Source of the DNA: Streptomyces chattanoogensis
GTDB taxonomy: Bacteria; Actinomycetota; Actinomycetes; Streptomycetales; Streptomycetaceae
NCBI RefSeq assembly: GCF_001294335.1
Contig: NZ_LGKG01000068.1
Coordinates: 186,001 to 250,000 of the forward strand
DNA length: 64,000 nucleotides
Direction of reading: 5' to 3'
Position numbers and translations under genes: made by a program. Shown here piece after piece: positions 1 to 9,927 of this stretch. The notes beneath the pieces were generated by a model. The model was not told the origin of the DNA. It searched no databases and was given only the letters and a program-made list of their open reading frames with translations. Position 1 is the stretch's first letter; the number at the start of each line of letters is the position of its first letter.

Positions 1-281
1 CCCAGTGTCAGGACCGCGGCCCACATCGGGATCAGCTGCCAGCCGAAACCCATCGGCAGCACGAAGAACATCCAGAACATCAAGATCAGCGCGGAGGTGC
101 CACGGAAGATCTCGAAATAGGCCCCGGACAGAAACCGGACGATCCGCAGGTGGTGGGTGCGTGCGATGCCGATCCCGAAGGCCACCACCACGCCGAGTGC
201 CGCACTGTAGACGGTCAACTGGACGGTGATCCACACGCCGTTGAGGAGGAGTTCCCACAAACCCCAGCTGATATCGCTCAT
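1..281 (-). CDS. ehuC: Ectoine/hydroxyectoine-type ABC transporter permease, partial
   Basis: Cut by the left window edge, so only the first 93 codons or so are visible. The translation opens MSDISWGLWELLLNG and runs through hydrophobic segments separated by a charged RTHHLR stretch. This is the N-terminal layout of HisM/GlnP-type inner-membrane permeases of polar amino-acid ABC importers. The ATG overlaps the stop of the substrate-binding gene by four bases (ATGA, 281-278), so the two are translationally coupled. The ehuC assignment rests on the neighbouring EhuB-like protein and the EutA-like genes, not on this fragment. A permease for another amino acid is the alternative. Confidence 0.72.
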   Translation of the reverse strand, partial: MSDISWGLWELLLNGVWITVQLTVYSAALGVVVAFGIGIARTHHLRIVRFLSGAYFEIFRGTSALILMFWMFFVLPMGFGWQLIPMWAAVLTL

Positions 282-1210
282 GGCCGGCACTTCTCCTTGG
301 CAGTGATCTCCGTCATCTGCTCCTTCGTGAACCCGAAGGGCCGCATGATGTCCAGAAGTTCGCCGGACTTCTTCATCTTGTGCAGTTCACGGTTGAACGC
401 ATCGCGCAGATGCGTCTCCGGCGTGCGGAACGCGAAGCCGCCGACATCGATGACCGGCTTGCCCTTCACATACGGGGTGACCTCGCCGGTCGCCTCGGCC
501 TTGGTGGTCTTCGACTGCCGGACCACATTGCGTACGGTCACGGCCGTACCGGCGAAGACGTCCACCCGGCCCTGCTCGACGGCGAGCAGGCCGGCCAGCT
601 GGTCGGGCAGCGTGGTGATGTGCTTGACCCCGGCCTCCTCGGCGTAGCCGATTTCCGCATATCCCACACCGGTCGCCATTTTCGCCCCCTTCCGGGCGAT
701 GTCCTTGTAGGTGTGCAGACCCAGCGGATTGCCCTTGGGGACGATGAAGGCGTCCAGCATCTGGTATTCGGGATCGGCGAAGATGACCTTTTCGCAGCGC
801 TCCGGATTGATGTACATCCCGGCCGCGACCACATCGAACTGCTGGGAATTCAGCCCGACGATCAGCGAGCCGAAATCGGTCGGAAAGGGCTCGACCTTGG
901 GCACTCCGAGCCGTTTGAAGATCACCTTGGCGATGGTGGGTGCCGAGCCGGTCATCTTGCCGTCCTCGCCGATGTAGCCGTACGGCTGCTCGCCCGCCAG
1001 TCCCAGCGTCACCGAGCCCTTCGCGCGCAGCCGCTCCAGCAGATGCCCGCCGTCCTGGGCCTGGGCGGTCGACACGCGGCTGCAGGAGCTGGTCGCCCCT
1101 ATCGCACCTGCTGCGCCGAGCGCCGCTACCCCCGCGAGCAGCGAGCGGCGACGGATGCCGCCCGTCGATGGTCGTTTGATATCTGAGGTGTTCCCCTGTG
1201 GTGGAGCCAT
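278..1210 (-). CDS. ehuB: Ectoine/hydroxyectoine ABC transporter substrate-binding lipoprotein
   Basis: A 310-residue extracytoplasmic solute-binding protein (SBP_bac_3 family). The N-terminus carries a twin-arginine motif RRRSLL at residues 20-25, a hydrophobic stretch and a lipobox-like ATSSC, with Cys43 as the probable lipidated residue. That predicts Tat export and membrane anchoring. The mature part has the family features LGLAGEQPYGY, GSLIVGLNSQQFDVVAAGM and a C-terminal domain ending MRPFGFTKEQMTEI, which I recognise from EhuB proteins. It would capture ectoine or hydroxyectoine for the coupled permease. It is first in its operon; the 140-bp gap to the divergent DUF3830 gene should hold its promoter. 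Substrate identity is inferred from family resemblance and neighbours. Confidence 0.85.
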   Translation of the reverse strand: MAPPQGNTSDIKRPSTGGIRRRSLLAGVAALGAAGAIGATSSCSRVSTAQAQDGGHLLERLRAKGSVTLGLAGEQPYGYIGEDGKMTGSAPTIAKVIFKRLGVPKVEPFPTDFGSLIVGLNSQQFDVVAAGMYINPERCEKVIFADPEYQMLDAFIVPKGNPLGLHTYKDIARKGAKMATGVGYAEIGYAEEAGVKHITTLPDQLAGLLAVEQGRVDVFAGTAVTVRNVVRQSKTTKAEATGEVTPYVKGKPVIDVGGFAFRTPETHLRDAFNRELHKMKKSGELLDIMRPFGFTKEQMTEITAKEKCRP

Positions 1211-1338
1211 GGGCGCGCGACTACCCGAAACCCTTGGAAGATATGCCGATCGTTTCCGGCCCTTGATATCGGCGGGGGCAATACCGGTGAGGGTGATACG
1301 AGCGGTGAGACTTGTTCCGTAAGCCGGTATTGCCCGCC

Positions 1339-1344
1339 TACGAT
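1339..1344 (+). promoter_or_regulatory. Probable -10 of a leaderless promoter for the DUF3830 gene
   Basis: TACGAT lies six bases before the ATG at 1351 and no Shine-Dalgarno sequence is present between them. This places the transcription start at or within a base of the start codon. No good -35 hexamer is visible. Confidence 0.45.
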
Positions 1345-1350
1345 CTGGAC

Positions 1351-1851
1351 ATGACCGATCGCTTCATCGAAGTCTCCCTGGACAAGCGCGGCGTCAGCTG
1401 TACGGCCAAGTTGCTCGACGACCGCGCTCCGATGACCTGTAACGCCGTCTGGGACGCGCTCCCGCTCGGCGGCGATGTCTACCACGCCAAATACGCCCGC
1501 AACGAGATCTATGCCCTCGTCCCGCCGTTCGCTCCTCAGGAGCCGCCGCTGGAGAACCCGACCATCACCCCGATCCCCGGCGATCTGTGCTACTTCACCT
1601 TCAGCGAGACCCAGTTGGCCACCGCGTCCTACGGCTATGAGCACGACGCCAAGCACCAGGGCCGCACCACCGTCGTCGACCTCGCCCTCTTCTACGAGCG
1701 CAACAACCTGCTGATCAACGGGGACGCGGGCTGGGTGCCGGGCATCGTGTGGGGCGCGGTCGTCGACGGCCTGGACCGGATGGCGGACGCCTGCCAGGAC
1801 CTGTGGCGGGCCGGCGCCCTGGGGGAGACCCTCAACTTCCGCCGGGCCTAG
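1351..1851 (+). CDS. DUF3830 family protein (cyclophilin-like fold)
   Basis: A 166-residue protein that I match to DUF3830, a family of small cyclophilin-like proteins often found beside amidases, hydroxyacid dehydrogenases and EutA/maleate-isomerase-like genes. Visible features are FIEVSLDKRGVSCTAKLLDDRAP near the start, WDALPLGGDVYHAKYARNEIY, and a C-terminal DRMADACQDLWRAGALGETLNF. No biochemical role is established that I know of. The start was set at ATG 1351, which begins the conserved sequence and follows a -10-like TACGAT by six bases. An in-frame TTG at 1312 would add 13 unconvincing residues. The gene is divergent from ehuB and convergent with the amidase. Confidence 0.8.
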   Translation: MTDRFIEVSLDKRGVSCTAKLLDDRAPMTCNAVWDALPLGGDVYHAKYARNEIYALVPPFAPQEPPLENPTITPIPGDLCYFTFSETQLATASYGYEHDAKHQGRTTVVDLALFYERNNLLINGDAGWVPGIVWGAVVDGLDRMADACQDLWRAGALGETLNFRRA

Positions 1852-1858
1852 GGGCGCC

Positions 1859-1914
1859 GGCGCTCGCATCCCCTAGGGGACGTTCGAACAGATCCCCTAG
1901 GGGATGCGAGCGCC
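1859..1914. terminator. Large perfect inverted repeat between convergent genes
   Basis: Two perfectly complementary 22-base arms (1859-1880 and 1893-1914) flank a 12-base loop. Each arm itself contains the 12-base palindrome TCCCCTAGGGGA (1869-1880 and 1893-1904), and the loop contains the palindrome GTTCGAAC (1882-1889). It starts eight bases after the DUF3830 stop and faces the 3' end of the amidase gene, so a bidirectional terminator is the simplest reading. The nested palindromes are more regular than a terminator needs. Confidence 0.75.
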
Positions 1915-2050
1915 CCTTGCAGGCCACAACGTGGCGGGCGGGGGCGGTGTTCCCGTGGCTGACCGCGTCGTCGGCGAGCGAGGCCGTGGCTGCCACGGTG
2001 AGCGGCGGGAAAGCTGTGCGGTGAGCGGCGGGAGGCCAGGCGCGGTCCGG

Positions 2051-3508
2051 CTAAGGGGCAGGGGGCGCCGGGATCTCCGCGGCGCCCGCTTCGTACAGGG
2101 CGTGCGCGGTGCGCAGTACCAGGGCGTCGGCGTGGCGCGGTCCCACCAGCTGTACGCCGATCGGCAGCCCGTCGCCGTCCAGCCCGCAGGGCAGGGTCGC
2201 GGCGGGCTGCTGTGTCATGTTGAAGGGGTAGGTGAACGGCGTCCAGCCCGTCCAGCGGGTGTGGCCGGACCCGGGGGGTACCTCGGTGCCCGCCGCGAAG
2301 GCCGTGATCGGCTCGGTCGGGGTCACCAGCAGGTCGTACGCGCTGTGGAAGCGGCCCATCGCCTGGCCGAGCGCCATCCGGGTGTCGACCGCCGCCAGAT
2401 AGTCCAGCGCGCTGTACCGCGCGCCCTGCTCGCAGATCTCCCGGAGTCCCGGGTCGAGCAGCGCGCGCTGCGGCGCGTCCAGACGCTGTACGACCCGCGC
2501 CGCGCCGCTGAACCACAGCGTGTGGAAGGCCTCCACGGGGTCGGCGACGCCCGGGTCGATCTCCTCGACCACCGCCCCGAGTCCGGCGAGCGTCTCCGCG
2601 GTCCTGCGGACCGCCGCCGCGACCTCCGCGGCCACCGGCACATCCCAGCCCAGCGACGGACTGAACGCCACCCGCAGCTCGGCCACCGGCTCCTCCAGCG
2701 CCGCCCGGAAGGATCCGGCCGCCGGCTCCAGCTGCGACCAGTCCCGCCAGTCCGGCCGGCAGATCACGTCCAGCATGAGCGCCGCGTCCGCCGCGTCACG
2801 TGTCATCGGCCCGACGTGCGCCAGCGTCCCGAAGGGACTTGCCGGATAGTGCGGGACCCGCCCGTAGGTCGCCTTGACGGCGAAGATCCCGCAGAAGGAG
2901 GCCGGGATGCGGACCGATCCGCCGCCGTCCGTGCCCAGGCTCAGCGGGCCCGCGCCCAGCGCCACCGCCGCCGCGCTGCCGCCGCTGGAGCCGCCCGCGG
3001 TCCGCCCGGGGTCGTAGGGATTGCCCGTCACCCCGTGCCGTGGGCTGTCGGTGACACCCTTCCAGCCGAACTCCGGAGTGGTGGTCTTGCCCACGAACAC
3101 CGCGCCCGACTCCCGCAGCCGGGCGACCGACGGCGCGTCCTCGTCCCAGGGGCCCTCCTCCCGTACCGTCCGCGAACCGCGCAGTGTCGGCGTGCCGCGG
3201 GTCAGCAGGATGTCCTTGACGGTGACCGGCACCCCGTCCACCGGACCCGCGGGCGTCCCCGACCGCCAGCGCTCCGCCGACTTCCCGGCCTCGGCCAGCG
3301 CCTCGTCCGCGGTGATCCGGGTGAAGCAGTTCGTCCGGGCCTGGGCCGCCTCGGCGCGTTCCAGGACGGCCCGGGTGACCTCGACGGGGGAGAACTCGCC
3401 GGCGGCGTACCCGGCGACGAGCCGTGTCGCGGTGAGGTCGGCGAGGTGGGCCGGGGGCGAGGCCGGAGCCGGGGTCGGAGCCGGGGTCGGGGTCGGTCCG
3501 TTTGTCAT
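2051..3508 (-). CDS. Amidase signature family hydrolase
   Basis: A 485-residue amidase-signature enzyme, a cytoplasmic hydrolase of carboxylic amides. The Ser-cisSer-Lys triad is complete: Lys98 in VTVKDI, Ser174 in the GGSSGGS motif, and the nucleophile Ser198 in [11 protein letters not shown]. Length fits the family. The first 18 residues are a Pro/Thr/Ala repeat encoded by near-identical GC-rich repeats, probably a disordered tail. The ATG at 3508 follows a clear ctcggaggac ribosome site. It sits 72 bases downstream of the hydroxyacid dehydrogenase on the same strand, so one transcript is likely. The substrate may be an amide arising from ectoine or a related N-acyl compound, but that is inference from context. 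Confidence 0.88.
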   Translation of the reverse strand: MTNGPTPTPAPTPAPASPPAHLADLTATRLVAGYAAGEFSPVEVTRAVLERAEAAQARTNCFTRITADEALAEAGKSAERWRSGTPAGPVDGVPVTVKDILLTRGTPTLRGSRTVREEGPWDEDAPSVARLRESGAVFVGKTTTPEFGWKGVTDSPRHGVTGNPYDPGRTAGGSSGGSAAAVALGAGPLSLGTDGGGSVRIPASFCGIFAVKATYGRVPHYPASPFGTLAHVGPMTRDAADAALMLDVICRPDWRDWSQLEPAAGSFRAALEEPVAELRVAFSPSLGWDVPVAAEVAAAVRRTAETLAGLGAVVEEIDPGVADPVEAFHTLWFSGAARVVQRLDAPQRALLDPGLREICEQGARYSALDYLAAVDTRMALGQAMGRFHSAYDLLVTPTEPITAFAAGTEVPPGSGHTRWTGWTPFTYPFNMTQQPAATLPCGLDGDGLPIGVQLVGPRHADALVLRTAHALYEAGAAEIPAPPAP

Positions 3509-3580
3509 GCGTCCTCCGAGCGTTGGCCGCCCCGGGGCGAGGCGGCGGGCGGGTGCCGGGTCCTTTGGCGGCCCGCGCCG

Positions 3581-4546
3581 TCACTGCACCGGTACGTATC
3601 CGAGCCGCTTGTCGACGAGATTGCGCAGCGGCCGGCCGGCCGCCCACTCGTCGAAGTTGTCCTGGAACTGCTCGGCGAGCGCGTCCCGCCAGCCCAGCGT
3701 GTCCCCGCTCATATGGGGCGAGACGATCAGATGGGGGACGTCCCACAGCGGGCTGTCGGCGGTCAGCGGCTCCTGTTCGAAGACGTCCAGCGCGGCGGCC
3801 GCGATCCGCCAGCCGCGCAGCGCCTCGACGAGATCCTTCTCGACGACCAGCTGCCCGCGCCCGATGTTGACGAACCGCGCCCGGGACGGCATCAGGGCGA
3901 ACGCCTCCTTGCCGAACAGACCGCGGGTGGCCTCCGTCAGCGGCGCCGCGCACACCACCCAATCGGCTTCGGGCAGCAGGCCGTTCAGCGCCTCACTCGG
4001 GTGGACGAGGCCGAATTCGGGATCGTCCGCGCGGGCCCGGCGGCCGACCAGATCGACCTTGACACCCAGTGCCGTGAGGGTGGTGCCGATGGCCCGGCCG
4101 ATCGGGCCGGAGCCCACGACGACCGCACGGGTGCCGGCCACCCGCAGGGTCTCGCGGTGCTGCCAGCGCCGCTGCCGCTGGAGCTCCCAAGTTCCGTAGA
4201 AATCTTTGGCCATGGCGATCACCAGCCCGGCGACGTACTCGGCGATCGGCTGCTCGAAGACGCCCCGCGCATTGGTCACCAGGGTGTCGTCGGCGATCAG
4301 CGCCGGGCACAGCAGCCGGTCCACGCCGGCGCTGGCGGTGTGCACCCACCGAGGCCTGGGGCCTGACTCCGGCCAGGCCTCGCGGATGGCGTCCGAGGTG
4401 AAATCCCAGGCCAACAGCACATCGGCGGTGGGGAGTAGGCCGGCCAGCGAGGTCTCGTCGGCATAGATCACCCGCGCCCGGCCGGCCAGCCGGTCCAGCT
4501 TCGGCGGGGGGTCGGAACCCAGGACAAGGACGGTGCTTTCGGACAT
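3581..4546 (-). CDS. D-2-hydroxyacid dehydrogenase (NAD-dependent)
   Basis: A 321-residue member of the D-isomer-specific 2-hydroxyacid dehydrogenases, which reversibly oxidise 2-hydroxy acids to 2-keto acids with NAD(P). The dinucleotide site is VVVGSGPIGRAIG (142-154). The catalytic trio is in place: Arg230 in NIGRGQ, Glu259 in DVFEQEPL, and His278 in SPHMSG. It is the first gene of the leftward operon with the amidase. Its promoter is probably the TTGACA-N17-TAGCGT pair at 4655-4627. It faces the EutA-like gene across a 208-bp divergent region. Substrate not determinable from sequence. Confidence 0.88.
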   Translation of the reverse strand: MSESTVLVLGSDPPPKLDRLAGRARVIYADETSLAGLLPTADVLLAWDFTSDAIREAWPESGPRPRWVHTASAGVDRLLCPALIADDTLVTNARGVFEQPIAEYVAGLVIAMAKDFYGTWELQRQRRWQHRETLRVAGTRAVVVGSGPIGRAIGTTLTALGVKVDLVGRRARADDPEFGLVHPSEALNGLLPEADWVVCAAPLTEATRGLFGKEAFALMPSRARFVNIGRGQLVVEKDLVEALRGWRIAAAALDVFEQEPLTADSPLWDVPHLIVSPHMSGDTLGWRDALAEQFQDNFDEWAAGRPLRNLVDKRLGYVPVQ

Positions 4547-4620
4547 AGGCCAGAAACCGTTTCGAAACGTGTGCCGGATAGGAAAGAAAGGGGCGCCGGC
4601 AGATGCCTGAGATGCGAGGA

Positions 4621-4655
4621 TTGACCACGCTAAGAAGTCGTATCTACCGTGTCAA
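4621..4655. promoter_or_regulatory. Overlapping divergent promoters
   Basis: Rightward: TTGACC (4621-4626), 18-base spacer, TACCGT (4645-4650), serving the EutA-like gene at 4755. Leftward: a perfect TTGACA (read 4655 to 4650), 17-base spacer, TAGCGT (read 4632 to 4627), serving the hydroxyacid dehydrogenase. The two promoters occupy the same 35 bp on opposite strands, so polymerase binding in the two directions should be mutually exclusive. Confidence 0.6.
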
Positions 4656-4754
4656 CAACGGCTCTGTCCCGACGTCCCGGCATGTACCGGCTGCACTACA
4701 TCCCCGGCCACTGGCCTGGCCACTCCACCCCTGCGTTTCTTTCTAGGGGCCTTC

Positions 4755-5666
4755 ATGGACGTCTCCTTCCTGGGGGGCCCACAGCCTCAGCTCGGCGTGG
4801 GCGTTGTCGCTCCCTTCGACTTCGCGCTCGACCGGGAACTGTGGCGATGGGTTCCCGACGACGTGTCCCTCCACCTCACCCGGACTCCCTTCGTGCCCGT
4901 CGAGGTCAGCCTCGACCTGGCCCGTCTGGTCAGCGAGCACGAAACGCTCGATGCCGCCGTACAGGCGCTGTGCGCGGTATCCCCGCAGGTCATCACCTAT
5001 GCCTGCACCTCCGGCAGCTTTGTCGGAGGTATGGCCGGCGAGCGGGCCATGTGCGCCGCCATGGTCCAGGCGGGGCAGGTGCCCTCCCTCACGACATCGG
5101 GCGCACTCCTCGAGGCGCTGCGCGAGATCGACGCGCGGCGCATCGCGGTGGTGACCCCGTACACCAAATCGGTCACCGACTCCCTGGAGGACTATCTCGG
5201 CGAGGCGGGCATCACGGTCACCGGCCGCGCCTACCTCGGACTGACCCGGCACATCTGGAAGGTGCCCTACCGCGACGTCGTCGACATGGCCCGCGCGGCG
5301 GTGGTCGGCGCGGCCGACGCGCTCTTCATCAGCTGTACGAACCTGCCGACCTACGACGTCATCCCGCAGCTGGAGGCCGAGCTGCGGATGCCCGTGCTGT
5401 CCGCCAACCAGGTCACCATGTGGGCCGCGCTGCGCGCCATCGGCGTCTACGCGGTAGGCCCGTACCAGGCGCTGCTCGACCCGGTGGCGCGGCGCGGCCC
5501 GGCCGCGATGACCGGGTCCGGCAACGGTGTGCCGGAGAGCCGGCCCGGGGTGACCCCCGAGGCCGCGTTCGCCGGGCCGCCCGCGCCTTCTGACGGGGAG
5601 GCGGGTGACGGCGGTGAGCCGCCGCCCTTCCTGCCCGAGGATCCCGGATCCCAGCCCCCGGTGTGA
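4755..5666 (+). CDS. EutA / maleate cis-trans isomerase-like protein (Asp/Glu racemase superfamily)
   Basis: A 303-residue protein of the Asp/Glu racemase superfamily, close to maleate isomerases and to EutA of ectoine-utilisation clusters. Both active-site cysteines of the superfamily are present: Cys84 in YACTSGSFVGG and Cys194 in FISCTNLPT. The region after about residue 258 is a Pro/Gly/Glu-rich tail that looks disordered and unrelated to catalysis. The ATG at 4755 follows a weak AGGGG. It leads a rightward operon with a second family member. Beside an ehu-type transporter the obvious idea is a step in ectoine-derived acid degradation. Maleate isomerase or arylmalonate-decarboxylase-like activity are alternatives. 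Confidence 0.75.
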   Translation: MDVSFLGGPQPQLGVGVVAPFDFALDRELWRWVPDDVSLHLTRTPFVPVEVSLDLARLVSEHETLDAAVQALCAVSPQVITYACTSGSFVGGMAGERAMCAAMVQAGQVPSLTTSGALLEALREIDARRIAVVTPYTKSVTDSLEDYLGEAGITVTGRAYLGLTRHIWKVPYRDVVDMARAAVVGAADALFISCTNLPTYDVIPQLEAELRMPVLSANQVTMWAALRAIGVYAVGPYQALLDPVARRGPAAMTGSGNGVPESRPGVTPEAAFAGPPAPSDGEAGDGGEPPPFLPEDPGSQPPV

Positions 5667-5791
5667 GGCCGGTCCGGACCCGGCTCCTCGCCGTCGTTCC
5701 CCTCGTCCCTCCCGCGCTGCCGGCGGCCCCGCCGCCGGCAGCCCGCACCCGCACTCCCGTACCCACCGCCGTACACGAAAGAGAGATCTGC

Positions 5792-6517
5792 ATGGCATCG
5801 GTCGGCTTCCTCTACCCCGGCCACTCCGCCGAGGACGACTACCCCCGGATCGAATCGCTGCTGGGCGGCGGCGTCCGCCTCCCGCTCGTCCACACCGATA
5901 TCGGCGAGGACGCCCACCGGGTCGACGCGCTCCTGGAGATGGGCTCCGCGGCGCGGCTCGCGGCCCGTGTCGACGACCTCAAGGAGCGCGGCGCCGAAGC
6001 CGTCGTCTGGGCCTGTACGAGCGCCAGCTTCGTCTTCGGCTGGGAGGGCGCGCAGGAACAGGTGCGGGAGCTGTCCGCCACGGCCGGTCTGCCCGCCTCG
6101 AGTACGTCCTTCGCCTTCGCGCACGCCGTCCGGGCGCTCCGCGCCCGCCGGGTCGCGATCGCCGCCACCTACCCGGAGGACGTGGCCGAGCACTTCCGCA
6201 CCTTCCTGAAGTCGGCCGGGGCCGAGGTCGTCTCGACCCGCGGCAGCGGCATCATCACCGCCGCCGAGGTCGGCACGTGGGGCCGCGCGGAGGTGCTCGC
6301 GCTCGCGCGGGCCGGCGATCACCCCGACGCCGAGGCGGTGCTGCTGCCCGATACCGCCCTGCACACCGCCGCGTATCTCCCCGACATCGAAGCCGAGCTC
6401 GGCAAACCGGTCCTCACCGCCAATCAGGTCACGGTCTGGGAAGGGCTGCGGCTGATCGACCGCGAGATCGCCTGCCCGCCGCTGGGCACGCTCTTCGCAC
6501 GGGCCGCGCGGGAATAG
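5792..6517 (+). CDS. Second EutA/maleate isomerase-like protein, one catalytic Cys missing
   Basis: A 241-residue paralogue of the preceding protein. The first cysteine is kept (Cys75 in VVWACTSASF). The position of the second cysteine reads VLLPDTALHTA, with Asp187 where the neighbour has Cys194. A strict two-cysteine racemase or isomerase mechanism is therefore unlikely. It may be a decarboxylase-like enzyme or an inactive partner of the upstream protein. The ATG at 5792 follows gaaagagag and starts the conserved sequence MASVGFLYPG. An in-frame GTG at 5663, overlapping the upstream stop, would add 43 low-complexity residues and is less likely. Confidence 0.72.
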   Translation: MASVGFLYPGHSAEDDYPRIESLLGGGVRLPLVHTDIGEDAHRVDALLEMGSAARLAARVDDLKERGAEAVVWACTSASFVFGWEGAQEQVRELSATAGLPASSTSFAFAHAVRALRARRVAIAATYPEDVAEHFRTFLKSAGAEVVSTRGSGIITAAEVGTWGRAEVLALARAGDHPDAEAVLLPDTALHTAAYLPDIEAELGKPVLTANQVTVWEGLRLIDREIACPPLGTLFARAARE

Positions 6518-6523
6518 CCGTAC

Positions 6524-6554
6524 GGCGGGCCGCCCCCCGGGAAGCCGGCCCGCC
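6524..6554 (+). terminator. Hairpin after the EutA-like pair
   Basis: GGCGGGCC (6524-6531) pairs with GGCCCGCC (6547-6554) around a 15-base loop, seven bases after the stop codon. There is no U-tract, as is common in high-GC actinobacteria. Confidence 0.5.
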
Positions 6555-6624
6555 CCGGAATAATCGGAGTAGCTCTCCGGTTGACCCCCTCGCAGATCAG
6601 CGCAACGCGAGGAGGACCCACACC

Positions 6625-7755
<1,131 letters not shown>

Positions 7756-7761
7756 CCGCGC

Positions 7762-9621
7762 TCAGCTCCCCGTCCGCCGCCCCGCGTCCAGCAGCGCCTC
7801 GACCCGGTCCGGGGCCACCGGGCGGGAGTAGAGCCAGCCCTGACCCGTGTCGCAGCCGATGCGGCGGAGACGTTCCGCCTGTTCGGCGCTCTCGACGCAT
7901 TCGGCGGTGACGGTGAGGCCGAGGCGGTGGGCGAGGGCGACGAGCGCCTCGACGATCATTTCGTCGGCGGGGTTGGGGTGCTCCTGGGAGCGGAAGCCGT
8001 GGACGAAGGAGCCGTCCAGCTTGAGGACGGAGACGGGGAGGCGGCTGAGGTAGGCGAGGTTGGAGTAGCCGGTGCCGAAGTCGTCGATGGCGATCCGGAC
8101 GCCCATGTCGCTGAGCGCCTGGAGGGCCTGCAGGGGCCGGCCGGCCGAGCCCATCACCGCGGACTCGGTCAGTTCCAGCTGGAGCAGGCGCGGCGGCAGG
8201 CCCGTCTCGGCCAGGATGCCGGCGACGTCCGCCACCAGGTCGGAGTCCCACACCTGACGTACGGCCACATTGACGCTGACGAACAGCGGCTGGCCGCCGG
8301 GGTGCGCCAGCTGCCAGGCGCGGGCCTGGTGGCAGGCCCGTTCCAGGACCCAGCGGCCCAGCTCGACGATGGCGCCGTTCTCCTCCGCCAGGGCGATGAA
8401 CCGATTCGGCGACAGCGTCCCGAACTGCGGATGCCGCCAGCGCACCAGCGCCTCGACGCCCTGTGCCCGGCCGTCGCCCAGACCGACCAGCGGCTGGTAC
8501 TCCAGGGTGAACTCGCCGCGGTCGACGGCCGGGCGGAGCGTGCTGGAGAGCGCCTGGCGGGTCATGCGGTGGGCGTTGCGCTCGGGGTCGAAGAGGGTCC
8601 AGCGGGCCTTGCCGTCCTCCTTGGCCCAGAACAGCGTGGTGTCCGCGGCCTGCATCAGCCCGGTGGCGGTGGTGCCGGCCGCGGCCCGCTCGACGACGCC
8701 GATGCTCGCCGAGACCGACAGCCGCTGCCCGGCCAGGTCGAAGGGCCGCTGCAGCGCGTCGAGCACACACCGGGCCAGCTCGGCCAGCTGGTCGGTGCCG
8801 GTGGAGTCCTCCACCAGGATCGCGAACTCGTCACCGCCCAGGCGCGCCACCAGATGGCCGCCGGGGCCGGGACCCCGGTCGCCGACGGTCTCCGCGCAGC
8901 GGGTCAGCCGCTGGGCGACGGCGCTCAGCAGCCGGTCGCCGACGCGGTGCCCGAGGGTGTCGTTGACGGCCTTGAAACCGTCCAGGTCGAGATAGCACAG
9001 CCCGATCCGCCCGGTGCCCGCCGGCTCGAAGGCGGCCGCCTCCAGGGCGGTGGACAGCCGCTCGAAGAAGAGCGCCCGGTTGGGGAGGCGGGTCACCGGA
9101 TCGTGCATCTGGAGGTGCCGCAGCCGGGCCAGCAGATCGTGGCGGTCGCTGATGTCGGCCACCGACAGCAGCACCCCGTCCTCACCCGTCTGCGGTTCGA
9201 CGGTCACCTCCACCCAGACGGAGTGCCCGTCGGGGTGTTTGAGGCGGCGGGTGCAGCGCAGCCGGTCGCTGCGCCCGCACAGTACCTCGCGGTAGGCGGT
9301 CCACACCCGGGGGTCGGCCCCGAGGTCGGTGAGGTCCGCGGCGGTGGCGGCGACCAGCTCGTCCGGGTCGGTGCCGACCAGCTCCCCGAACGCGGGGTTG
9401 GCGGCGAGGACCAGACCGTCGCGGTTGAGGACGGCCATCGGCAGCCGGGCGGCGTGGAAGGCGGCGCGGTAGTCGGCGAGCGACGCGGCCGTGTCGTCGC
9501 AGCGGCCGAGCGGACGGTGCCGTCTGCCGCCGCCGGATCCTTTGGGCCATCCGTCACGTTCCGTCACGGATGGCAGCGTCGCTCCGGGCGTGCGGCCCGT
9601 GCTGTCGGGGTGTCCGCTCAC
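7762..9621 (-). CDS. cdgA: PAS-GGDEF-EAL protein, c-di-GMP turnover (CdgA-like)
   Basis: A 619-residue cytoplasmic protein with no transmembrane segment. In order: a PAS domain (about 47-165), a GGDEF domain with intact LGGDEF at 262-266, and an EAL domain with VEALVRW (390-392), LTES and DDFGTGYS (513-520). Both c-di-GMP synthesis and hydrolysis look possible. No RxxD inhibitory site lies five residues before GGDEF. Domain order and position in the conserved gene neighbourhood match CdgA, which in S. coelicolor affects development. The GTG at 9621 was chosen because GGGAG sits six bases upstream and the 41 earlier in-frame codons (from ATG 9744) have non-coding-like third positions. The true start could still be upstream. 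Confidence 0.85.
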   Translation of the reverse strand: MSGHPDSTGRTPGATLPSVTERDGWPKGSGGGRRHRPLGRCDDTAASLADYRAAFHAARLPMAVLNRDGLVLAANPAFGELVGTDPDELVAATAADLTDLGADPRVWTAYREVLCGRSDRLRCTRRLKHPDGHSVWVEVTVEPQTGEDGVLLSVADISDRHDLLARLRHLQMHDPVTRLPNRALFFERLSTALEAAAFEPAGTGRIGLCYLDLDGFKAVNDTLGHRVGDRLLSAVAQRLTRCAETVGDRGPGPGGHLVARLGGDEFAILVEDSTGTDQLAELARCVLDALQRPFDLAGQRLSVSASIGVVERAAAGTTATGLMQAADTTLFWAKEDGKARWTLFDPERNAHRMTRQALSSTLRPAVDRGEFTLEYQPLVGLGDGRAQGVEALVRWRHPQFGTLSPNRFIALAEENGAIVELGRWVLERACHQARAWQLAHPGGQPLFVSVNVAVRQVWDSDLVADVAGILAETGLPPRLLQLELTESAVMGSAGRPLQALQALSDMGVRIAIDDFGTGYSNLAYLSRLPVSVLKLDGSFVHGFRSQEHPNPADEMIVEALVALAHRLGLTVTAECVESAEQAERLRRIGCDTGQGWLYSRPVAPDRVEALLDAGRRTGS

Positions 9622-9927
9622 TGCTCGCTCCCGCATGGCGCTTGTCTCGTGATGGAGGTTGGATCCCGCGCTGGAAAGTGTGGCGATCATAGAGGCTGGT
9701 GCAACGGCCGATCCAGCGACGCAGCCGTGATCATCGGCGCCCATGACGGAACTTCAGCCATTTCTGCACGGCTGTGTTCGCACCGATTGCAAGGTTGCTC
9801 GTTTGTCACTTTCCGTTACGGCGTAGCGGCGACGCGCCGATCACCCGTCCGGGCGCCCGAACAGGACGAACGGATCTAAACGCCACAGGGTGGGGGAGGA
9901 CTTTCGCATCCGTCCCTGGAGGTCGAT
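9622..9927. other. Divergent intergenic region, cdgA and M6-like protease
   Basis: About 306 bp lie between the two starts. Both promoters must be here. I see no convincing -35/-10 pair or operator. An open frame on the minus strand continues to 9744 but has poor codon bias. Confidence 0.4.

Noticed and set aside
1904-4366. Plus-strand open frame of 820 codons
   Set aside because: Antisense to the amidase and hydroxyacid dehydrogenase genes, which have full catalytic motifs.
5663-5791. Translationally coupled GTG start for the second EutA-like gene
   Set aside because: The 43 added residues are Pro/Ala/Arg-rich and unconserved in appearance; ATG 5792 has a ribosome site and starts the domain.
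9622-9744. N-terminal extension of the CdgA-like protein from ATG 9744
   Set aside because: Third-position GC is low for this genome, and GTG 9621 has GGGAG at ideal spacing.
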